From positions 248,001-312,000 of the forward strand of contig NZ_LT629739.1 in assembly GCF_900105045.1 (NCBI RefSeq): a DNA stretch of 64,000 bases, given 5' to 3'. Under the pieces are notes generated by a model. That model was not told where the DNA came from and made no database searches. It worked only from the letters and a program-made list of their open reading frames with translations. This document shows positions 52,540 through 62,691 of this stretch, one piece after another; position 1 is the first letter of the stretch; each line of letters begins with the position of its first letter. Made by a program: the position numbers and the translations under genes. This DNA is from Brevibacterium picturae (GTDB lineage Bacteria; Actinomycetota; Actinomycetes; Actinomycetales; Brevibacteriaceae).

Positions 52540-54551
52540 GACTGCGGTCCTCCTTCGTGTGCTGCATCGGTGGGCCAGACGGTGTCAGCGTCAATCTCAA
52601 TGCGGGTGTCAATGTTGTCGGCATCGTCGCGAGCGCCAGTCCCGCTGTCGGCATCGTCGCCGTCGTCGGCACCCGTGTCGGTGTCGGCGCCGCTGTCGAT
52701 TTCTGGGCCTCGGTCGGCGCCGGCGTCTGCGTCCTCGGGCTCGTCTGCCCTCTCGCCGCTACCGGTGAGGTCGGTCCCGTCGTCGATGATGGCATCATCA
52801 CCGCGGACGACCTCGGGCTCGCCACCATACCCTTCACGGGTGGGAGGAGCCTGACCGGTTTCGACCACGATGGGAATCGACCCTGTCTGGATCCGCACGG
52901 AGCCGTCCGAGGACAGCGGACCCGCGACCAGGGCAGCACCCTGGACCTGCGCGTCCCGGGGCGGCAGGGGCAGAGGCGAGGAGGTGATCTCCTGATCGGG
53001 ACGGCGCGGGATGGTCAGGCGGAAGCATGAGCCTTCTCCGGGTTTGCCCCAGACCTGCAGCCAGCCGTTGTGCAGGTGGGCGTCCTCGAGCGAGATCGCC
53101 AGTCCCAAACCGGACCCGCCCAGGGTGCGCTTGCGAGCGGGATCCGCACGCCAGAAACGGTCGAAGACGTGCTCGACCTGTTCCTCATTCATTCCAACGC
53201 CGTGGTCGCGCACGCTCACGGCCACCGCCTCGGCGTTGGAGGCGACGTAGATGTCGATCGGGTTGGACTCTCCGTGTTCGATCGCATTGACGATGAGGTT
53301 GCGCAAGATCCGTGTGATGCGCACCCGGTCAACCTCGGCCATCACCGGTGAGGACGGGGAGTGGACGACGATGTTCGTCGACATCTGGTCCGCGACCATC
53401 GACACCGTCTCGATGATCGAGGTGACGATCGCACCGACGTCGACGGGTTTGGCCACCAGAGCAGCGGCACCGGCATCGTAGCGGGAGATCTCAAGCAGGT
53501 CCGAGAGGAGGCTGTCGAACCTCTCCGCCTGCGAATTCAGCAGCTCCGCGCTGCGGGCCGTCACCGGATCGAGGTCGTCACGCGAATCGTAGATGAGGTC
53601 CGCGGCAGCCCGGATCGTGGTCAGTGGTGTGCGCAGTTCGTGGGAGACGTCGGAGACGAACTGCCGCTGCAGCACAGACAGCCGCTCCATCTGCTGAATC
53701 TGGTGTTGGAGGGTGTCGGCCATGTCGTTGAAGGACTCCCCCAGCACCGCGATTTCGTCATTGCCGTGGACGGGCATGCGCTCGTCCAGATCACCATCGG
53801 CGATGAGACGGGCCACCTCGGCGCCGGTGCGCACCGGGGTCACCACGAGCCGGGTGACGATCCACGCCACGGCGCCCACGAGGACGACGAGGACGAGGGC
53901 GGCAACGAGCATCGACCTCTGGACGAAGTCGAGGGTGTCCTGCTGCTCGGACAGGTCGCCGAGATAATAGAGCTGGAACTGCCCGGCGCCGGGGATCTGG
54001 AGCTCCTGAGAGATGAGCAGGCCGGGTCCGGTCCCGTCGGGAAGACTCACCGACTGATAGAGCATGTCATCGGTCGGGGCCTTGCCGATGGCATCCTTGA
54101 GCTCACCGCTGATGGGCATCTCGTACGGTGCACCATCGGAATCCGTCGTTCCGGCAGAGATCGTGGAGAACGACGAGTTCGGATCGCTGGGCTCCAAGGT
54201 CAGCGAATACACGGATCCGGTGGAGCGGTTGTAGATCGACGACAGCTGAGAGCTCAGGTTCTCCTGAGTCACGGCCTGACCATCAACGGGGGCGAGGCTG
54301 CGCAGCTCTGAGACGATCGTGCCGGCCTGGGACGACAGGGACTGCAGCCGGGTGTCGAAGAGACCCCGCGAAATCTGCTGTGACATGTACGTCCCCACCC
54401 CGAAGATGGCCACCGAGGTGAGGACGATGGTGAGAACGACGATCCGCAGCTGCAGGGAATGACTGAACGAGCGGAGGAGGAACCTCCAGAACGCCCGCAT
54501 CGCCGAGGCTGCGGTGCGGATTGCGCCGCCCACAGCCGAGGAGCGACTCAC
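52536..54551 (-). CDS. mtrB: Sensor histidine kinase MtrB with long acidic C-terminal tail
   Basis: The 671-residue kinase has two membrane helices (about residues 35-58 and 200-222) enclosing a sensor loop, then HAMP, HisKA with the phospho-accepting His in SDVSHELRTPLTTIR, and an HATPase domain (LRNLIVNAIEHGE, DRFWRADPARK, GSGLGLAISLEDA). MtrB phosphorylates MtrA to control cell wall and division genes. After the kinase core (about residue 530) comes an unusual tail of about 130 residues, largely Asp, Gly, Ala and Thr, absent from the 567-residue mycobacterial protein. The tail is in frame to the lpqB overlap, so it is real rather than a missed stop. The start overlaps the mtrA stop by four bases. 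Confidence 0.94.
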   Translation of the reverse strand: MSRSSAVGGAIRTAASAMRAFWRFLLRSFSHSLQLRIVVLTIVLTSVAIFGVGTYMSQQISRGLFDTRLQSLSSQAGTIVSELRSLAPVDGQAVTQENLSSQLSSIYNRSTGSVYSLTLEPSDPNSSFSTISAGTTDSDGAPYEMPISGELKDAIGKAPTDDMLYQSVSLPDGTGPGLLISQELQIPGAGQFQLYYLGDLSEQQDTLDFVQRSMLVAALVLVVLVGAVAWIVTRLVVTPVRTGAEVARLIADGDLDERMPVHGNDEIAVLGESFNDMADTLQHQIQQMERLSVLQRQFVSDVSHELRTPLTTIRAAADLIYDSRDDLDPVTARSAELLNSQAERFDSLLSDLLEISRYDAGAAALVAKPVDVGAIVTSIIETVSMVADQMSTNIVVHSPSSPVMAEVDRVRITRILRNLIVNAIEHGESNPIDIYVASNAEAVAVSVRDHGVGMNEEQVEHVFDRFWRADPARKRTLGGSGLGLAISLEDAHLHNGWLQVWGKPGEGSCFRLTIPRRPDQEITSSPLPLPPRDAQVQGAALVAGPLSSDGSVRIQTGSIPIVVETGQAPPTREGYGGEPEVVRGDDAIIDDGTDLTGSGERADEPEDADAGADRGPEIDSGADTDTGADDGDDADSGTGARDDADNIDTRIEIDADTVWPTDAAHEGGPQS

Positions 54552-55228
54552 GCCGCTCTGCCTGCCTTATATCCCACGCCGCGAACGGTGACGATGATGT
54601 CCGGCTTCTCCGGGTCACGTTCGATCTTCGAGCGCAGACGCTGCACGTGCACGTTCACGAGGCGGGTGTCAGCCGCATGCCGGTAGCCCCACACTTCTTC
54701 GAGCAGAGTCTCGCGGGAGAACACCTGCCACGGCTTGCGGGCCAGAGCCACCAGCAGATCGAACTCGAGCGGGGTCAGGGAAATCGGGGAACCGCCCTTG
54801 GTCACGGTGTGACCGGCGACGTCGACAACGACATCGCCGACGTTGAGCAGCTCCGGGGCCTGCGGTTCGGAGATGCGCAGTCGGGCTCGCACCCTGGCAA
54901 TGAGCTCCTTGGGTTTGAATGGCTTGGGAACGTAGTCGTCGGCGCCGGACTCCAGGCCGAGGACGACGTCCACGGTGTCCGATTTCGCCGTGAGCATGAT
55001 GATCGGCACCGAGGAGATCTCGCGGATCTCTCGGCAGACCTCGAGGCCGTCCTTTCCGGGCAGCATGAGGTCGAGGAGGACGAGGTCCGGGTTCACCTTC
55101 TCGAATTCGCCGAAGGCTTGATCGCCGGTAGCGCAGAAAAAGGGCTCGAAGCCTTCACTTTTGAGCACAATTCCGATCATTTCGGCCAAAGCCGTGTCAT
55201 CATCAACTACGAGGATACGAGCGTTCAT
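54548..55228 (-). CDS. mtrA: Response regulator MtrA
   Basis: The 226-residue OmpR-type regulator has a receiver domain with D53 in LVLLDLMLPGKDG and a winged-helix effector (LTPLEFDLLVALARKP, VHVQRLRSKIERDP). MtrA is an essential regulator of cell-wall hydrolase, division and replication genes in mycobacteria. The ATG at 55228 is six bases after GACAAT (55235-55240, minus strand), pointing to a leaderless promoter for the mtrA-mtrB-lpqB operon. The frame extends 17 codons upstream without conservation. Confidence 0.96.
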   Translation of the reverse strand: MNARILVVDDDTALAEMIGIVLKSEGFEPFFCATGDQAFGEFEKVNPDLVLLDLMLPGKDGLEVCREIREISSVPIIMLTAKSDTVDVVLGLESGADDYVPKPFKPKELIARVRARLRISEPQAPELLNVGDVVVDVAGHTVTKGGSPISLTPLEFDLLVALARKPWQVFSRETLLEEVWGYRHAADTRLVNVHVQRLRSKIERDPEKPDIIVTVRGVGYKAGRAA

Positions 55229-55360
55229 CCTTCCATTGTCGCTTATCAGCGCCCAATCTTTCGACCTCGACACCCTCACCTGCCAATGCAGACGCTGTGA
55301 AGTTCACGCCCGGGGCGGTTCGACTCGGCACCGGACTGCCAATCATGGCAGGATTGTTCG

Positions 55361-56416
55361 GTGATGGAACGATCGAATGCGTGGACCTCCGAGGTCGACT
55401 GGCAGACCGGTCAGTGGCAACGACGAGATCAGGGCCCGACGCATCACGAATGGCACCCGCCTTCCCCTCGTGGAGTCCTGGCCAAACGGCCGCTGACCTT
55501 CTTCGAGGTGCTCGATTCCGGGTTCCGACTGCTGCGCTTCGTCCCCGGGCTCACCATCGGCGCGGCTCTCATCGTGTTCACACTCTGGACTCTCGTCCTC
55601 ACTGCGCTCGGAACCTTCGTGGTTCTTGAGTTCCTGCCCTTCCTCAACGACCTCGTCAGCAATGACGACGCGATGTCCGGGTTCCTCCTCCTCGCGCAGA
55701 TGGGGTCGTTCGTCATCAGCCTGCTCAGCCTCGGCGTGGCTCATTTCCTCGCCGGATTGGCCGCCAGCGGTGCCGAGGGCTCGTTCGGTGCACGCAAGAC
55801 CACGCTGACGCAGTCGTGGAGGTCTCTGCACGGCCGCCGGTGGTCGCTCATCCTCGCTGCGATTGCCCTGGGTGCCATCAATCTGGGTCTGCTCACCCTG
55901 CTGGGGCTCCCCTCTCTTCTGTTCGCGCTGTTCGACAATACGGTCCCCGCAATCGTCACCGCCGTCATAGCGCTGGGACTCTGGCTGTGCGCCGTGATCT
56001 GGCTGAACCTGCGATTCGCGTTCACCGGCTCGGCGATCGCCGTCGAGAGGCTGGGCGTCCGTGCTGCGCTGGGACGCTCCTGGAGGCTGACCGGCCGAGG
56101 TTTCTGGCGCACCTTCGGTCAGCTCGGTCTCGGCTACTTCCTGTCCAACCAACTGGTCCAGCTCGTCATCACCCCGCTCGTCACGGTCATCACCGCCGTC
56201 GCGACGGTCGCCGTCACCACCGTTGAAGCAGCCTCCTCGGCGATGACGCTCATCACCGTCATCGCTGGAGCGCTTCTCCTGGTTCTGACGACGGTGTCCT
56301 CGGCGATCCTCTTTGCGTACTTCTCATGCCTCGTCTGTGTCTGCTACTTCGACCAGCGCATGCGCTCCGAAGGATTCGATCTGGTCCTCATCCGTCGTGA
56401 GGAGAACACTGCATGA
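55361..56416 (+). CDS. Multi-pass membrane protein, first gene of the MoxR/DUF58 operon
   Basis: The 351-residue protein has a hydrophilic N-terminus and about seven to eight membrane helices, with a conserved ALGRSWRLTGRGFWRTFGQLGLGYF region between helices (core RSWRLTGRGFWRTF). It resembles the glycerophosphoryl diester phosphodiesterase membrane domain family in layout but has no phosphodiesterase domain. The GTG at 55361 lies six bases after CAGGAT (55349-55354), suggesting a leaderless start; an ATG follows directly at 55364. The stop overlaps the DUF4129 gene. Probably a membrane partner of the MoxR system. Confidence 0.8.
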   Translation: MMERSNAWTSEVDWQTGQWQRRDQGPTHHEWHPPSPRGVLAKRPLTFFEVLDSGFRLLRFVPGLTIGAALIVFTLWTLVLTALGTFVVLEFLPFLNDLVSNDDAMSGFLLLAQMGSFVISLLSLGVAHFLAGLAASGAEGSFGARKTTLTQSWRSLHGRRWSLILAAIALGAINLGLLTLLGLPSLLFALFDNTVPAIVTAVIALGLWLCAVIWLNLRFAFTGSAIAVERLGVRAALGRSWRLTGRGFWRTFGQLGLGYFLSNQLVQLVITPLVTVITAVATVAVTTVEAASSAMTLITVIAGALLLVLTTVSSAILFAYFSCLVCVCYFDQRMRSEGFDLVLIRREENTA

Positions 56417-57069
56417 GCGCGCTGCTGAGTTCGGCCATCGATCGTGAGACCGGGCGCGAATGGGTCGAACACGAACTGTCGAAGAAGGAGTACTCGGACA
56501 CCGACCTGACCCCCTTGGAACAGCTCGGACAATGGCTGAGCGACATCTGGGACTCGATCGTCTCCGGTGCGCTGAACAGCAACTCTCCCTGGCTGATCCT
56601 CATCGTCGTCGTGGCCCTGGCTGCGATCGTCGCGCTCATCGTCTGGCGGGTCCGCCGAGTCGGGCTGAGGAAGACCTCGCTCCCGCTGTCTGCCTTCGAC
56701 CCCGTCGTCGCCTCACCGGAGCCCGGCCCGTGGAGGAACAGTGCACGGGCTGCCGCACAGCGCGGCGACATGACGACGGCCGTCATCGATTCCGCACGCG
56801 CCATCTTCGCTGTGCTCTCCCAGAAGCAGATCGTCACGCTCGATTCGGCGTCGACGGCCAGCGAGCTCAGTCGCACCGCCGGAGGCGAGCTGCCCGAGCA
56901 CCGGCGGGAGCTGACACGGGTCGCGAATGTCTTCAACGATCTCCTCTTCGGCGAGGACCATGCCCAGACCTCCGCTGCCGCATTGCAGACAACCTACGAC
57001 GAATTCCGCGCTTTCGATGAGACCCTGAGCGCCCTGGTTCCCAGGCATCGATCGGCGGTGGCATCGTGA
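56413..57069 (+). CDS. DUF4129 domain-containing membrane protein
   Basis: The 218-residue protein has a cytoplasmic or periplasmic N-terminal helix region, one membrane helix (about residues 55-78, SPWLILIVVVALAAIVALIVW) and a C-terminal DUF4129 domain (about 125-210, SASTASELSRTAGGELPEHRRELTRVANVFNDLLFG; core VANVFNDLLFG). DUF4129 proteins accompany MoxR/DUF58/transglutaminase systems. Here no transglutaminase domain is fused. It overlaps both neighbours by four bases. Confidence 0.85.
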   Translation: MSALLSSAIDRETGREWVEHELSKKEYSDTDLTPLEQLGQWLSDIWDSIVSGALNSNSPWLILIVVVALAAIVALIVWRVRRVGLRKTSLPLSAFDPVVASPEPGPWRNSARAAAQRGDMTTAVIDSARAIFAVLSQKQIVTLDSASTASELSRTAGGELPEHRRELTRVANVFNDLLFGEDHAQTSAAALQTTYDEFRAFDETLSALVPRHRSAVAS

Positions 57070-58331
57070 GCGCCCTCATCGACGTCGCGACCAGAGGCAC
57101 CCGCTCGAGCCCGGCGGTGCCACTGACGGCTCGGCTGAGATCAGTTGGGGTGTGGATCGTCGCGGCCGCCGCCATCCTCATCACCGTGATCGCGACGATG
57201 CTGATGACGTCTGATCGTGGGTCCGATGCCCCGCTCCACTACGACTCCACGGCTCGCGACGGCACGAAGGCCATGGTCGAGACGCTGCGCGACCACGGGG
57301 TCGAGGTCACCACCACCGAGGATTTCGACACGGCCCACACGGCCTCAGGTCAGTCGGATACGACACTCCTGATTCCGACGAAGGCCGACATGCTCTCGCT
57401 GGGTGACATCGACGGTTTCCGGTCCGAACTCTCCACCAATGACAACCGTCTTGTCCTCGTCGACCCCGGCTACACGGTCCAGGACTTCACCGATCGCATC
57501 ACGGTCAATGACAGCCTCAGTCCGCTGGCGTCTCCGGAGACGATCTCACAGCCCGACTGCACCGTGGACTCAGCTCAAGCCGCCGGCCCGGCGGAGACCG
57601 GTGATGCCGAGTATGCCGAAGCCCGGAAGGGCACTGAGGGCCTGCACACCTGCTACCCATTCGCCGGCCCCGGCGTCACCCAGATCGACGGCGGCGAAGT
57701 GACCCCCGGGTCGGCCCACGGACAGCTCATCGTCGATGAGAGTGCCGGTGGAAAGGGAGATTTTCCCGTCACCGTCCTGGGCAATCCCGACTGGGTGACC
57801 AACGCCGGCATCGATGAGGAGGGACATGCCTCGCTGGTGCTCTCCCAGCTGTCGCAGACCGACCATCTCGTCGTCTACTACCCCACCGAGACCGGTGAGT
57901 TCCAAGCACCGCCGTCGACCCTGGACTATGTGCCCAGCTGGTTCATCGCCGGGGCCCTGTGGCTGGTTCCTTGCGTGTTCATCCTGCTGCTCATCCTCGG
58001 TCGCAGGTTCGGTCCCCTGGCCGTCGAACGACTGCCGGCCATCGTCCCCGCGGTCGAGACCGTGCATGGTCGGGCGGCTCTGGCCGCGCGCAGCCATGAC
58101 CGGACCGGGGCACTGCACACCCTGCGCACGGGAGCCCTGCTGCGCATCGCGAAACGGTTGGCCCTGGGTCCGGAGGCCGGCCTCCACGACATCATTGTCG
58201 CCATCGCGAACACGACGGGCCGCGATCCTGCCCAGGTCGAGTCGGTCTTCTCCTCCGCGGTGCCCTGCACCGACGCTGATCTGCAGCACATCGTCCATCA
58301 GCTCACCCTCATCGAAAGCGAGGTCTCATGA
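57066..58331 (+). CDS. DUF4350 domain-containing membrane protein
   Basis: The 421-residue protein has an N-terminal membrane helix (about residues 24-46), an extracytoplasmic DUF4350 domain of the GATase-like fold (DGTKAMVETLRDHGVEVTTTEDF and VLVDPGYTV-like segments), a second helix (about 295-318, WFIAGALWLVPCVFILLLILG) and a cytoplasmic C-terminal domain. Its partner genes moxR and DUF58 follow. M. tuberculosis Rv3691 holds the same position beside moxR2. Stop and start overlap the flanking genes (ATGA). Confidence 0.85.
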   Translation: MSALIDVATRGTRSSPAVPLTARLRSVGVWIVAAAAILITVIATMLMTSDRGSDAPLHYDSTARDGTKAMVETLRDHGVEVTTTEDFDTAHTASGQSDTTLLIPTKADMLSLGDIDGFRSELSTNDNRLVLVDPGYTVQDFTDRITVNDSLSPLASPETISQPDCTVDSAQAAGPAETGDAEYAEARKGTEGLHTCYPFAGPGVTQIDGGEVTPGSAHGQLIVDESAGGKGDFPVTVLGNPDWVTNAGIDEEGHASLVLSQLSQTDHLVVYYPTETGEFQAPPSTLDYVPSWFIAGALWLVPCVFILLLILGRRFGPLAVERLPAIVPAVETVHGRAALAARSHDRTGALHTLRTGALLRIAKRLALGPEAGLHDIIVAIANTTGRDPAQVESVFSSAVPCTDADLQHIVHQLTLIESEVS

Positions 58332-59404
58332 CACAGACTCCTGGAGAGAACTCCGCCCAGCAGCCAACGCAGGCCCAGTCGGCTCAGTCTCAGCCGACAC
58401 AGCCTCAGCCGCCCCAGCAGTCTCAGCCTGCTCAGCCCCAGCCGGCTCAGGAACGCGATCCCCTGCGGGAGGCGTTCGTCGATGTGCGCACGCAGATCGC
58501 CAAGGCGGTCGTCGGTCAGGACGAAGCGGTCACCGGCATGCTCATCGCACTGCTGTGCCAAGGTCATGTGCTGCTCGAGGGTGTCCCCGGCGTCGCCAAG
58601 ACCCTCCTGGTGCGCAGCTTCGCGAAATCGGTCAGCCTCGACAACACACGGATCCAGTTCACGCCGGACCTCATGCCCAGCGACGTCACCGGCTCACTGG
58701 TCTACGACGCGTCCGTATCGAACTTCGAGTTCCGTCCCGGCCCGGTGTTCACGAACATCCTCATCGCCGATGAGATCAACCGCACCCCGCCCAAGACCCA
58801 GTCGGCTCTGCTCGAAGCCATGGAGGAGCATCAGGTCTCGGTCGGCGGAGGCTCCCGTGCCCTGCCCGAACCGTTCATGGTCGCGGCCACCCAGAACCCG
58901 CTCGAATACGAGGGCACCTATCCCCTGCCCGAGGCTCAGCTCGACCGGTTCCTGTTCAAACTCGTGCTCGGGCTGCCTGAACGCGAGCTGGAATTCGAGA
59001 TCCTCAACCGTCACGCTCACGGCTTCGATGCCTCCCACCTCGCCGAGGCGGGACTGACCCCTGTCGTCGACGCGGACATGATCGCCCGGGCACGGGAGGC
59101 CATCGCCGAGATCTACATCGCTCCGCAGGTCATCACCTACATCGTCGACCTGGCCCGAGCGACCAGACAGGCACCGTCGCTGGCGTTGGGCGTGTCTCCC
59201 CGCGGTGCCACCCGGATGCTCGGTGCCGCACGCGCCTTTGCCTGGCTGTCGGGCCGCGGTTACGTCACCCCCGACGATGTCAAGGCGCTGGCCCACATGA
59301 CCCTTGGCCACCGTGTGATCCTGCGCCCGGAGGCGCAGATGGACGGCCTCAACGTCGATCAGGTCCTCAACTCGATCATTGCGACCACCGAAGTACCGCG
59401 CTGA
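58328..59404 (+). CDS. moxR: MoxR family AAA+ ATPase
   Basis: The 358-residue protein has a 40-residue Gln/Pro/Ala-rich N-terminus (repeats of QPTQPQ and QPAQPQ type) followed by a MoxR AAA+ domain: Walker [14 protein letters not shown], Walker [19 protein letters not shown] and the C-terminal lid with [14 protein letters not shown]. MoxR proteins act as chaperones for metal- or substrate-dependent assembly, often with vWA-domain (DUF58) partners, as here. The low-complexity N-terminus is unusual for the family. Stop and DUF58 start abut directly (TGAATG). Confidence 0.93.
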   Translation: MTQTPGENSAQQPTQAQSAQSQPTQPQPPQQSQPAQPQPAQERDPLREAFVDVRTQIAKAVVGQDEAVTGMLIALLCQGHVLLEGVPGVAKTLLVRSFAKSVSLDNTRIQFTPDLMPSDVTGSLVYDASVSNFEFRPGPVFTNILIADEINRTPPKTQSALLEAMEEHQVSVGGGSRALPEPFMVAATQNPLEYEGTYPLPEAQLDRFLFKLVLGLPERELEFEILNRHAHGFDASHLAEAGLTPVVDADMIARAREAIAEIYIAPQVITYIVDLARATRQAPSLALGVSPRGATRMLGAARAFAWLSGRGYVTPDDVKALAHMTLGHRVILRPEAQMDGLNVDQVLNSIIATTEVPR

Positions 59405-60691
59405 ATGACCTCACGACTACTCCTGCTCGCCCTGCTCGGGCTTGTCCCCGTCATGCTCATGCCGGGGTGGACGAGTGCATTGATCGTGGCCGCTGTCATC
59501 ATCATCGTCGCCGTTGTCGACTTCTTTCTCGTGCCCCCGCCGAGGTTGGTCTCCCTTCAGCGCACACCCGGACCGATGGTTCGCCTCGGTGATCCCACCG
59601 ATGCCACTCTCACCGTCGTCAATGACTCCCCCAGGCGTCTGCGCCTCGCAGTCCGAGATGCCTGGTCGCCCAGCGCCGGGGCGAAGAGCACCCGCTCACG
59701 TTTCGACCTGGCACCGGGTGAGGACGCGCAGTTGGTCACGCAGCTTCTGCCAGTGCGCCGCGGCGCCCTGCACGGGGACAAGGTCACCGTGCGCTCACGC
59801 AGCATCCTCGGGTTCATCTCCCGGCAGCGCAGCTTCGATGTGCCGGCGATCGTGCGGGTCCTGCCCCCGTTCATCTCCCGGCGCGAACTTCCGTCGAAGA
59901 CGCAGAAGCTTCGCGAACTCGACGGTCGGTCCGCTGTGATGATCCGCGGCATGGGCACGGAGTTCGATTCGCTGCGCGACTACGTCGACGGTGATGATGT
60001 GCGCTCAATCGACTGGCGCGCCAGCGCCCGCGCCCAGGATCTGGTCGTCAAGACCTGGCGGCCGGAGCGCGACCGGAGGGTCGTCATCGTCGTCGATTCC
60101 TCGCGGCTGGCCGCGCGTCGCTGCGGAGACGGCACGGTCTTCGACGCCGCCCTGGAGTCTGCCCTGCTGCTGACGGCTCTGGCCTCGGGAGCAGGTGACC
60201 GGGTCGATGTCGTCGTCGCCGATGCACGCATCCGCGCGATCGCCTCGAGCCATCGTTCGAAGGACCCCGTCCATGACCTGTCGGTGGCCCTGACCACGGT
60301 CCACCCGGAACTCTACGATGCTGACTGGGAACAGATCTCCTCGACTGTTCTGGCCACTTCCCGCCAGCATGCCCTCGTCGTCTTAGTCACCGCGCTCGAT
60401 GAGGGCAGCGTCTCCGATGAGATCCTGCCGGTCCTGCCGACGCTGTTGGCCCGGCACCGTGTGGTCCTGGCCTCGGTCGAGGATCCCGGATTGAGGGAGC
60501 TGGCTGCCAAACGTGAGGGAACCGATGAGATCTTCACGGCCGCTGCCGCGGAATCGGAGCTGCTGACGTCGAAGTCGCTGCAGACCCGCCTGCGCGGAGC
60601 CGGTGTCCAGTCCGTCGAGGCCGCCCCCGACGATCTCCCTGGTGCATTGGCCGATCTCTACATCAACCTCAAGGCGACCGGGAAGCTTTGA
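59405..60691 (+). CDS. DUF58 (vWA-like) domain protein
   Basis: The 428-residue protein has two N-terminal membrane helices (residues about 3-40), a beta-rich middle and the DUF58 signature [26 protein letters not shown] (core [20 protein letters not shown]). A following VVIVVDSSR resembles the von Willebrand A metal site, but the second serine of DxSxS is replaced. DUF58 proteins are MoxR partners. The operon ends here; the convergent SpoIIM gene stops 45 bases away. Confidence 0.92.
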   Translation: MTSRLLLLALLGLVPVMLMPGWTSALIVAAVIIIVAVVDFFLVPPPRLVSLQRTPGPMVRLGDPTDATLTVVNDSPRRLRLAVRDAWSPSAGAKSTRSRFDLAPGEDAQLVTQLLPVRRGALHGDKVTVRSRSILGFISRQRSFDVPAIVRVLPPFISRRELPSKTQKLRELDGRSAVMIRGMGTEFDSLRDYVDGDDVRSIDWRASARAQDLVVKTWRPERDRRVVIVVDSSRLAARRCGDGTVFDAALESALLLTALASGAGDRVDVVVADARIRAIASSHRSKDPVHDLSVALTTVHPELYDADWEQISSTVLATSRQHALVVLVTALDEGSVSDEILPVLPTLLARHRVVLASVEDPGLRELAAKREGTDEIFTAAAAESELLTSKSLQTRLRGAGVQSVEAAPDDLPGALADLYINLKATGKL

Positions 60692-60735
60692 GTCCTGCGC
60701 ATCGATGAAGGTCCCACAGGTCTGCGGTGGGCGAT

Positions 60736-61734
60736 CTACCGGTCTGTGGCGAGGATCGAATAGCCCGCCTGGTGCTCGTCGAGGTCGGCGCTGAGCCCGG
60801 CCCTGACTGCGCGCTTGCCGAAGTACCAGGCATAGGCGATGACTGCCGCGGTGTAGGCGACGCCGATGGCGATCTTGAGCGCCGGCGGAATCGGATTCGG
60901 AGTGACGAAACCTTCGATGAGCCCGGAGATGAACAGCATGATGACCAGACCACCGGCGACGGTCAGCAATGATCTGGCTTCGGAGGCGAGTTTGTTGCGT
61001 CGCAGCTGCGGACCCGGCACCACCCAGGCGAAGAACAGTCTCAGACCCGCCGCTGCGGCCAGGATGATGCAGCTGATCTCGGGGATGCCGTGCGGGAGGA
61101 TGTAGAGGAAGAAGTCCGAACCGCGGTCGAACTCGAACATCATCGCACCCGAGAAGCCGACGTTGACCGCATTGGAGAACAGCCCGGAGACGACGAAGAC
61201 ACCGGTGATGCCCAGGAGCACGAACTGCACCGCGATCCAGGCGTTGTTCGTCCACACTCCCACTGCGAAGAAGCCGTTCGGGTTCTCCTTGTAGTAGTCG
61301 ACGAAATCATGTTCGGCGAACTGTTTGCGGAATGCACGGTCGCCGAAGGTCTCGAGCACCTCCGGGTGCATGCCCGCCCAGATCCCGGCCAGGCTCGCCA
61401 CTGCCAGGAAACATGCGGCGACGATGAGGAAGTCCCACCGCAGCCGGTAGATCGACAGCGGCAGGCTGATGACGAAGAAGCGGGAGAGACCGCTCAGCCC
61501 GCCGGCGGGAACCGCGGAGAGATGATTGCGCGAGCGATGGACGATCGCGGACAGACGCGCGGCCTCCAGGGAGTCGGGAGCCACCGTCATGATCCGCGAC
61601 AGGTCCTTCGATGCGTCCCGATAGAGGTCGAGGAATCTGTGCGTCTGCGCCGGAGTCAGCGTGTTCTTCTTCGCCAGCATGGACAGTTCTCGCCACTTGT
61701 CGCCGTGCAGTTCGGCCAGCAGATTCGGGTCCAT
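60736..61734 (-). CDS. Stage II sporulation protein M-like membrane protein
   Basis: The 332-residue protein matches the SpoIIM/CPBP-like family seen with MoxR loci: a cytoplasmic N-terminus (DLYRDASKDLSRIMTVAPDS), then five to six membrane helices including VNVGFSGAMMFEF and LPHGIPEISCIILAAAAGLRLF. In spore formers SpoIIM helps engulfment, but in non-sporulating actinobacteria it is a conserved RDD-linked membrane protein (Rv3694c position). The ATG at 61734 is six bases after TAGGCT (61741-61746, minus strand), a clear leaderless promoter. It is divergent from the RDD gene. Confidence 0.87.
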   Translation of the reverse strand: MDPNLLAELHGDKWRELSMLAKKNTLTPAQTHRFLDLYRDASKDLSRIMTVAPDSLEAARLSAIVHRSRNHLSAVPAGGLSGLSRFFVISLPLSIYRLRWDFLIVAACFLAVASLAGIWAGMHPEVLETFGDRAFRKQFAEHDFVDYYKENPNGFFAVGVWTNNAWIAVQFVLLGITGVFVVSGLFSNAVNVGFSGAMMFEFDRGSDFFLYILPHGIPEISCIILAAAAGLRLFFAWVVPGPQLRRNKLASEARSLLTVAGGLVIMLFISGLIEGFVTPNPIPPALKIAIGVAYTAAVIAYAWYFGKRAVRAGLSADLDEHQAGYSILATDR

Positions 61735-61827
61735 GCTGCAAGCCTATCTGAGACTCCCGTCGACCAGAATCTGCGTCCCAGGCGATCCCCAATGAAGCGG
61801 GGATGCGAATTATGACAGGATGGATCT

Positions 61828-62652
61828 GTGAGTACTTTGGTGACGGGCGAAGCCGTCGAACTGAGCATCCAGCCCGCAGCCCTGGCAGCACGCGCGCTGA
61901 GCTGCCTCATCGACTACATCGTCTACGCGATCGTCAACATCGGGCTCATCATCGCCATGTTCTGGTTCCTGCTTCAGATCCTCGACGTCAATGAGCTCCT
62001 CCTGACATCGGTCATGACCATCATGAGCATCTCGGTGTTCGTTCTCCTGCCGATGATCATCGAAGTCCTCACCCATGGTCGCTCGATCGGCAAGCTCATC
62101 CTGGGCCTGCGGGTCGTCCGTGACGACGGTGGCGCAGTACGGGCCAGGCATTCGTTCATCCGGTCCATTCTGTGGCCTTTCGAGATCCTGTCGACCGGCG
62201 GCGGTCTGGCCGCCCTCTCCGGTCTGATCTCGCCACAGGCCAAGCGCCTCGGCGACTACATGGCCGGTACGGTGGCCGTCAGCGAACGCACCGCCCCACC
62301 ACAGCCGGTCCGCACGCATGTCTCACCGCACCTGCACAACTGGCTGGCGGAGACCGATATCGCCACACTTCCTGCCGGACTGCACCGACGGGTCGTGCAG
62401 TTCCTGTCGATGTCGGAGAACCTGGGACGCGAATCGCGCTGGGATCGAGCGAAGGAGCTCGCCACCGAACTCAACCCCTATGTCGCGCCGGCGCCGCCGG
62501 AGGGGACGATGCCCGAACAGTTCTTATCGGCCGTCATCCACCGGCAGCGGTCTGCAGAGTTTTCGAAGCAGCAGCGTCGCAGTGAGCAGTCTCAAGCCTT
62601 CCGTGCGGGCGTGAACAACCTCCCTCACGGGCTGAGCCTGCAGAGCCGGTAG
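61828..62652 (+). CDS. RDD family membrane protein
   Basis: The 274-residue protein has the RDD domain (residues about 10-150): LAARALSCLIDYIVYAIVNIG with the Arg-Asp pair, HGRSIGKLILGLRVVRDDGG and three membrane helices, followed by a 120-residue cytoplasmic tail with a conserved LPAGLHRRVVQFLSMSENL segment. RDD proteins are membrane proteins of unclear transport function; this one pairs with SpoIIM and MoxR as in Rv3692-Rv3695. The GTG at 61828 follows CAGGAT by six bases, suggesting leaderless initiation. Confidence 0.87.
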   Translation: MSTLVTGEAVELSIQPAALAARALSCLIDYIVYAIVNIGLIIAMFWFLLQILDVNELLLTSVMTIMSISVFVLLPMIIEVLTHGRSIGKLILGLRVVRDDGGAVRARHSFIRSILWPFEILSTGGGLAALSGLISPQAKRLGDYMAGTVAVSERTAPPQPVRTHVSPHLHNWLAETDIATLPAGLHRRVVQFLSMSENLGRESRWDRAKELATELNPYVAPAPPEGTMPEQFLSAVIHRQRSAEFSKQQRRSEQSQAFRAGVNNLPHGLSLQSR

Positions 62653-62691
62653 GGCCCCGCAGACTCAGGTTCGACTCATTATCTCAGCACC

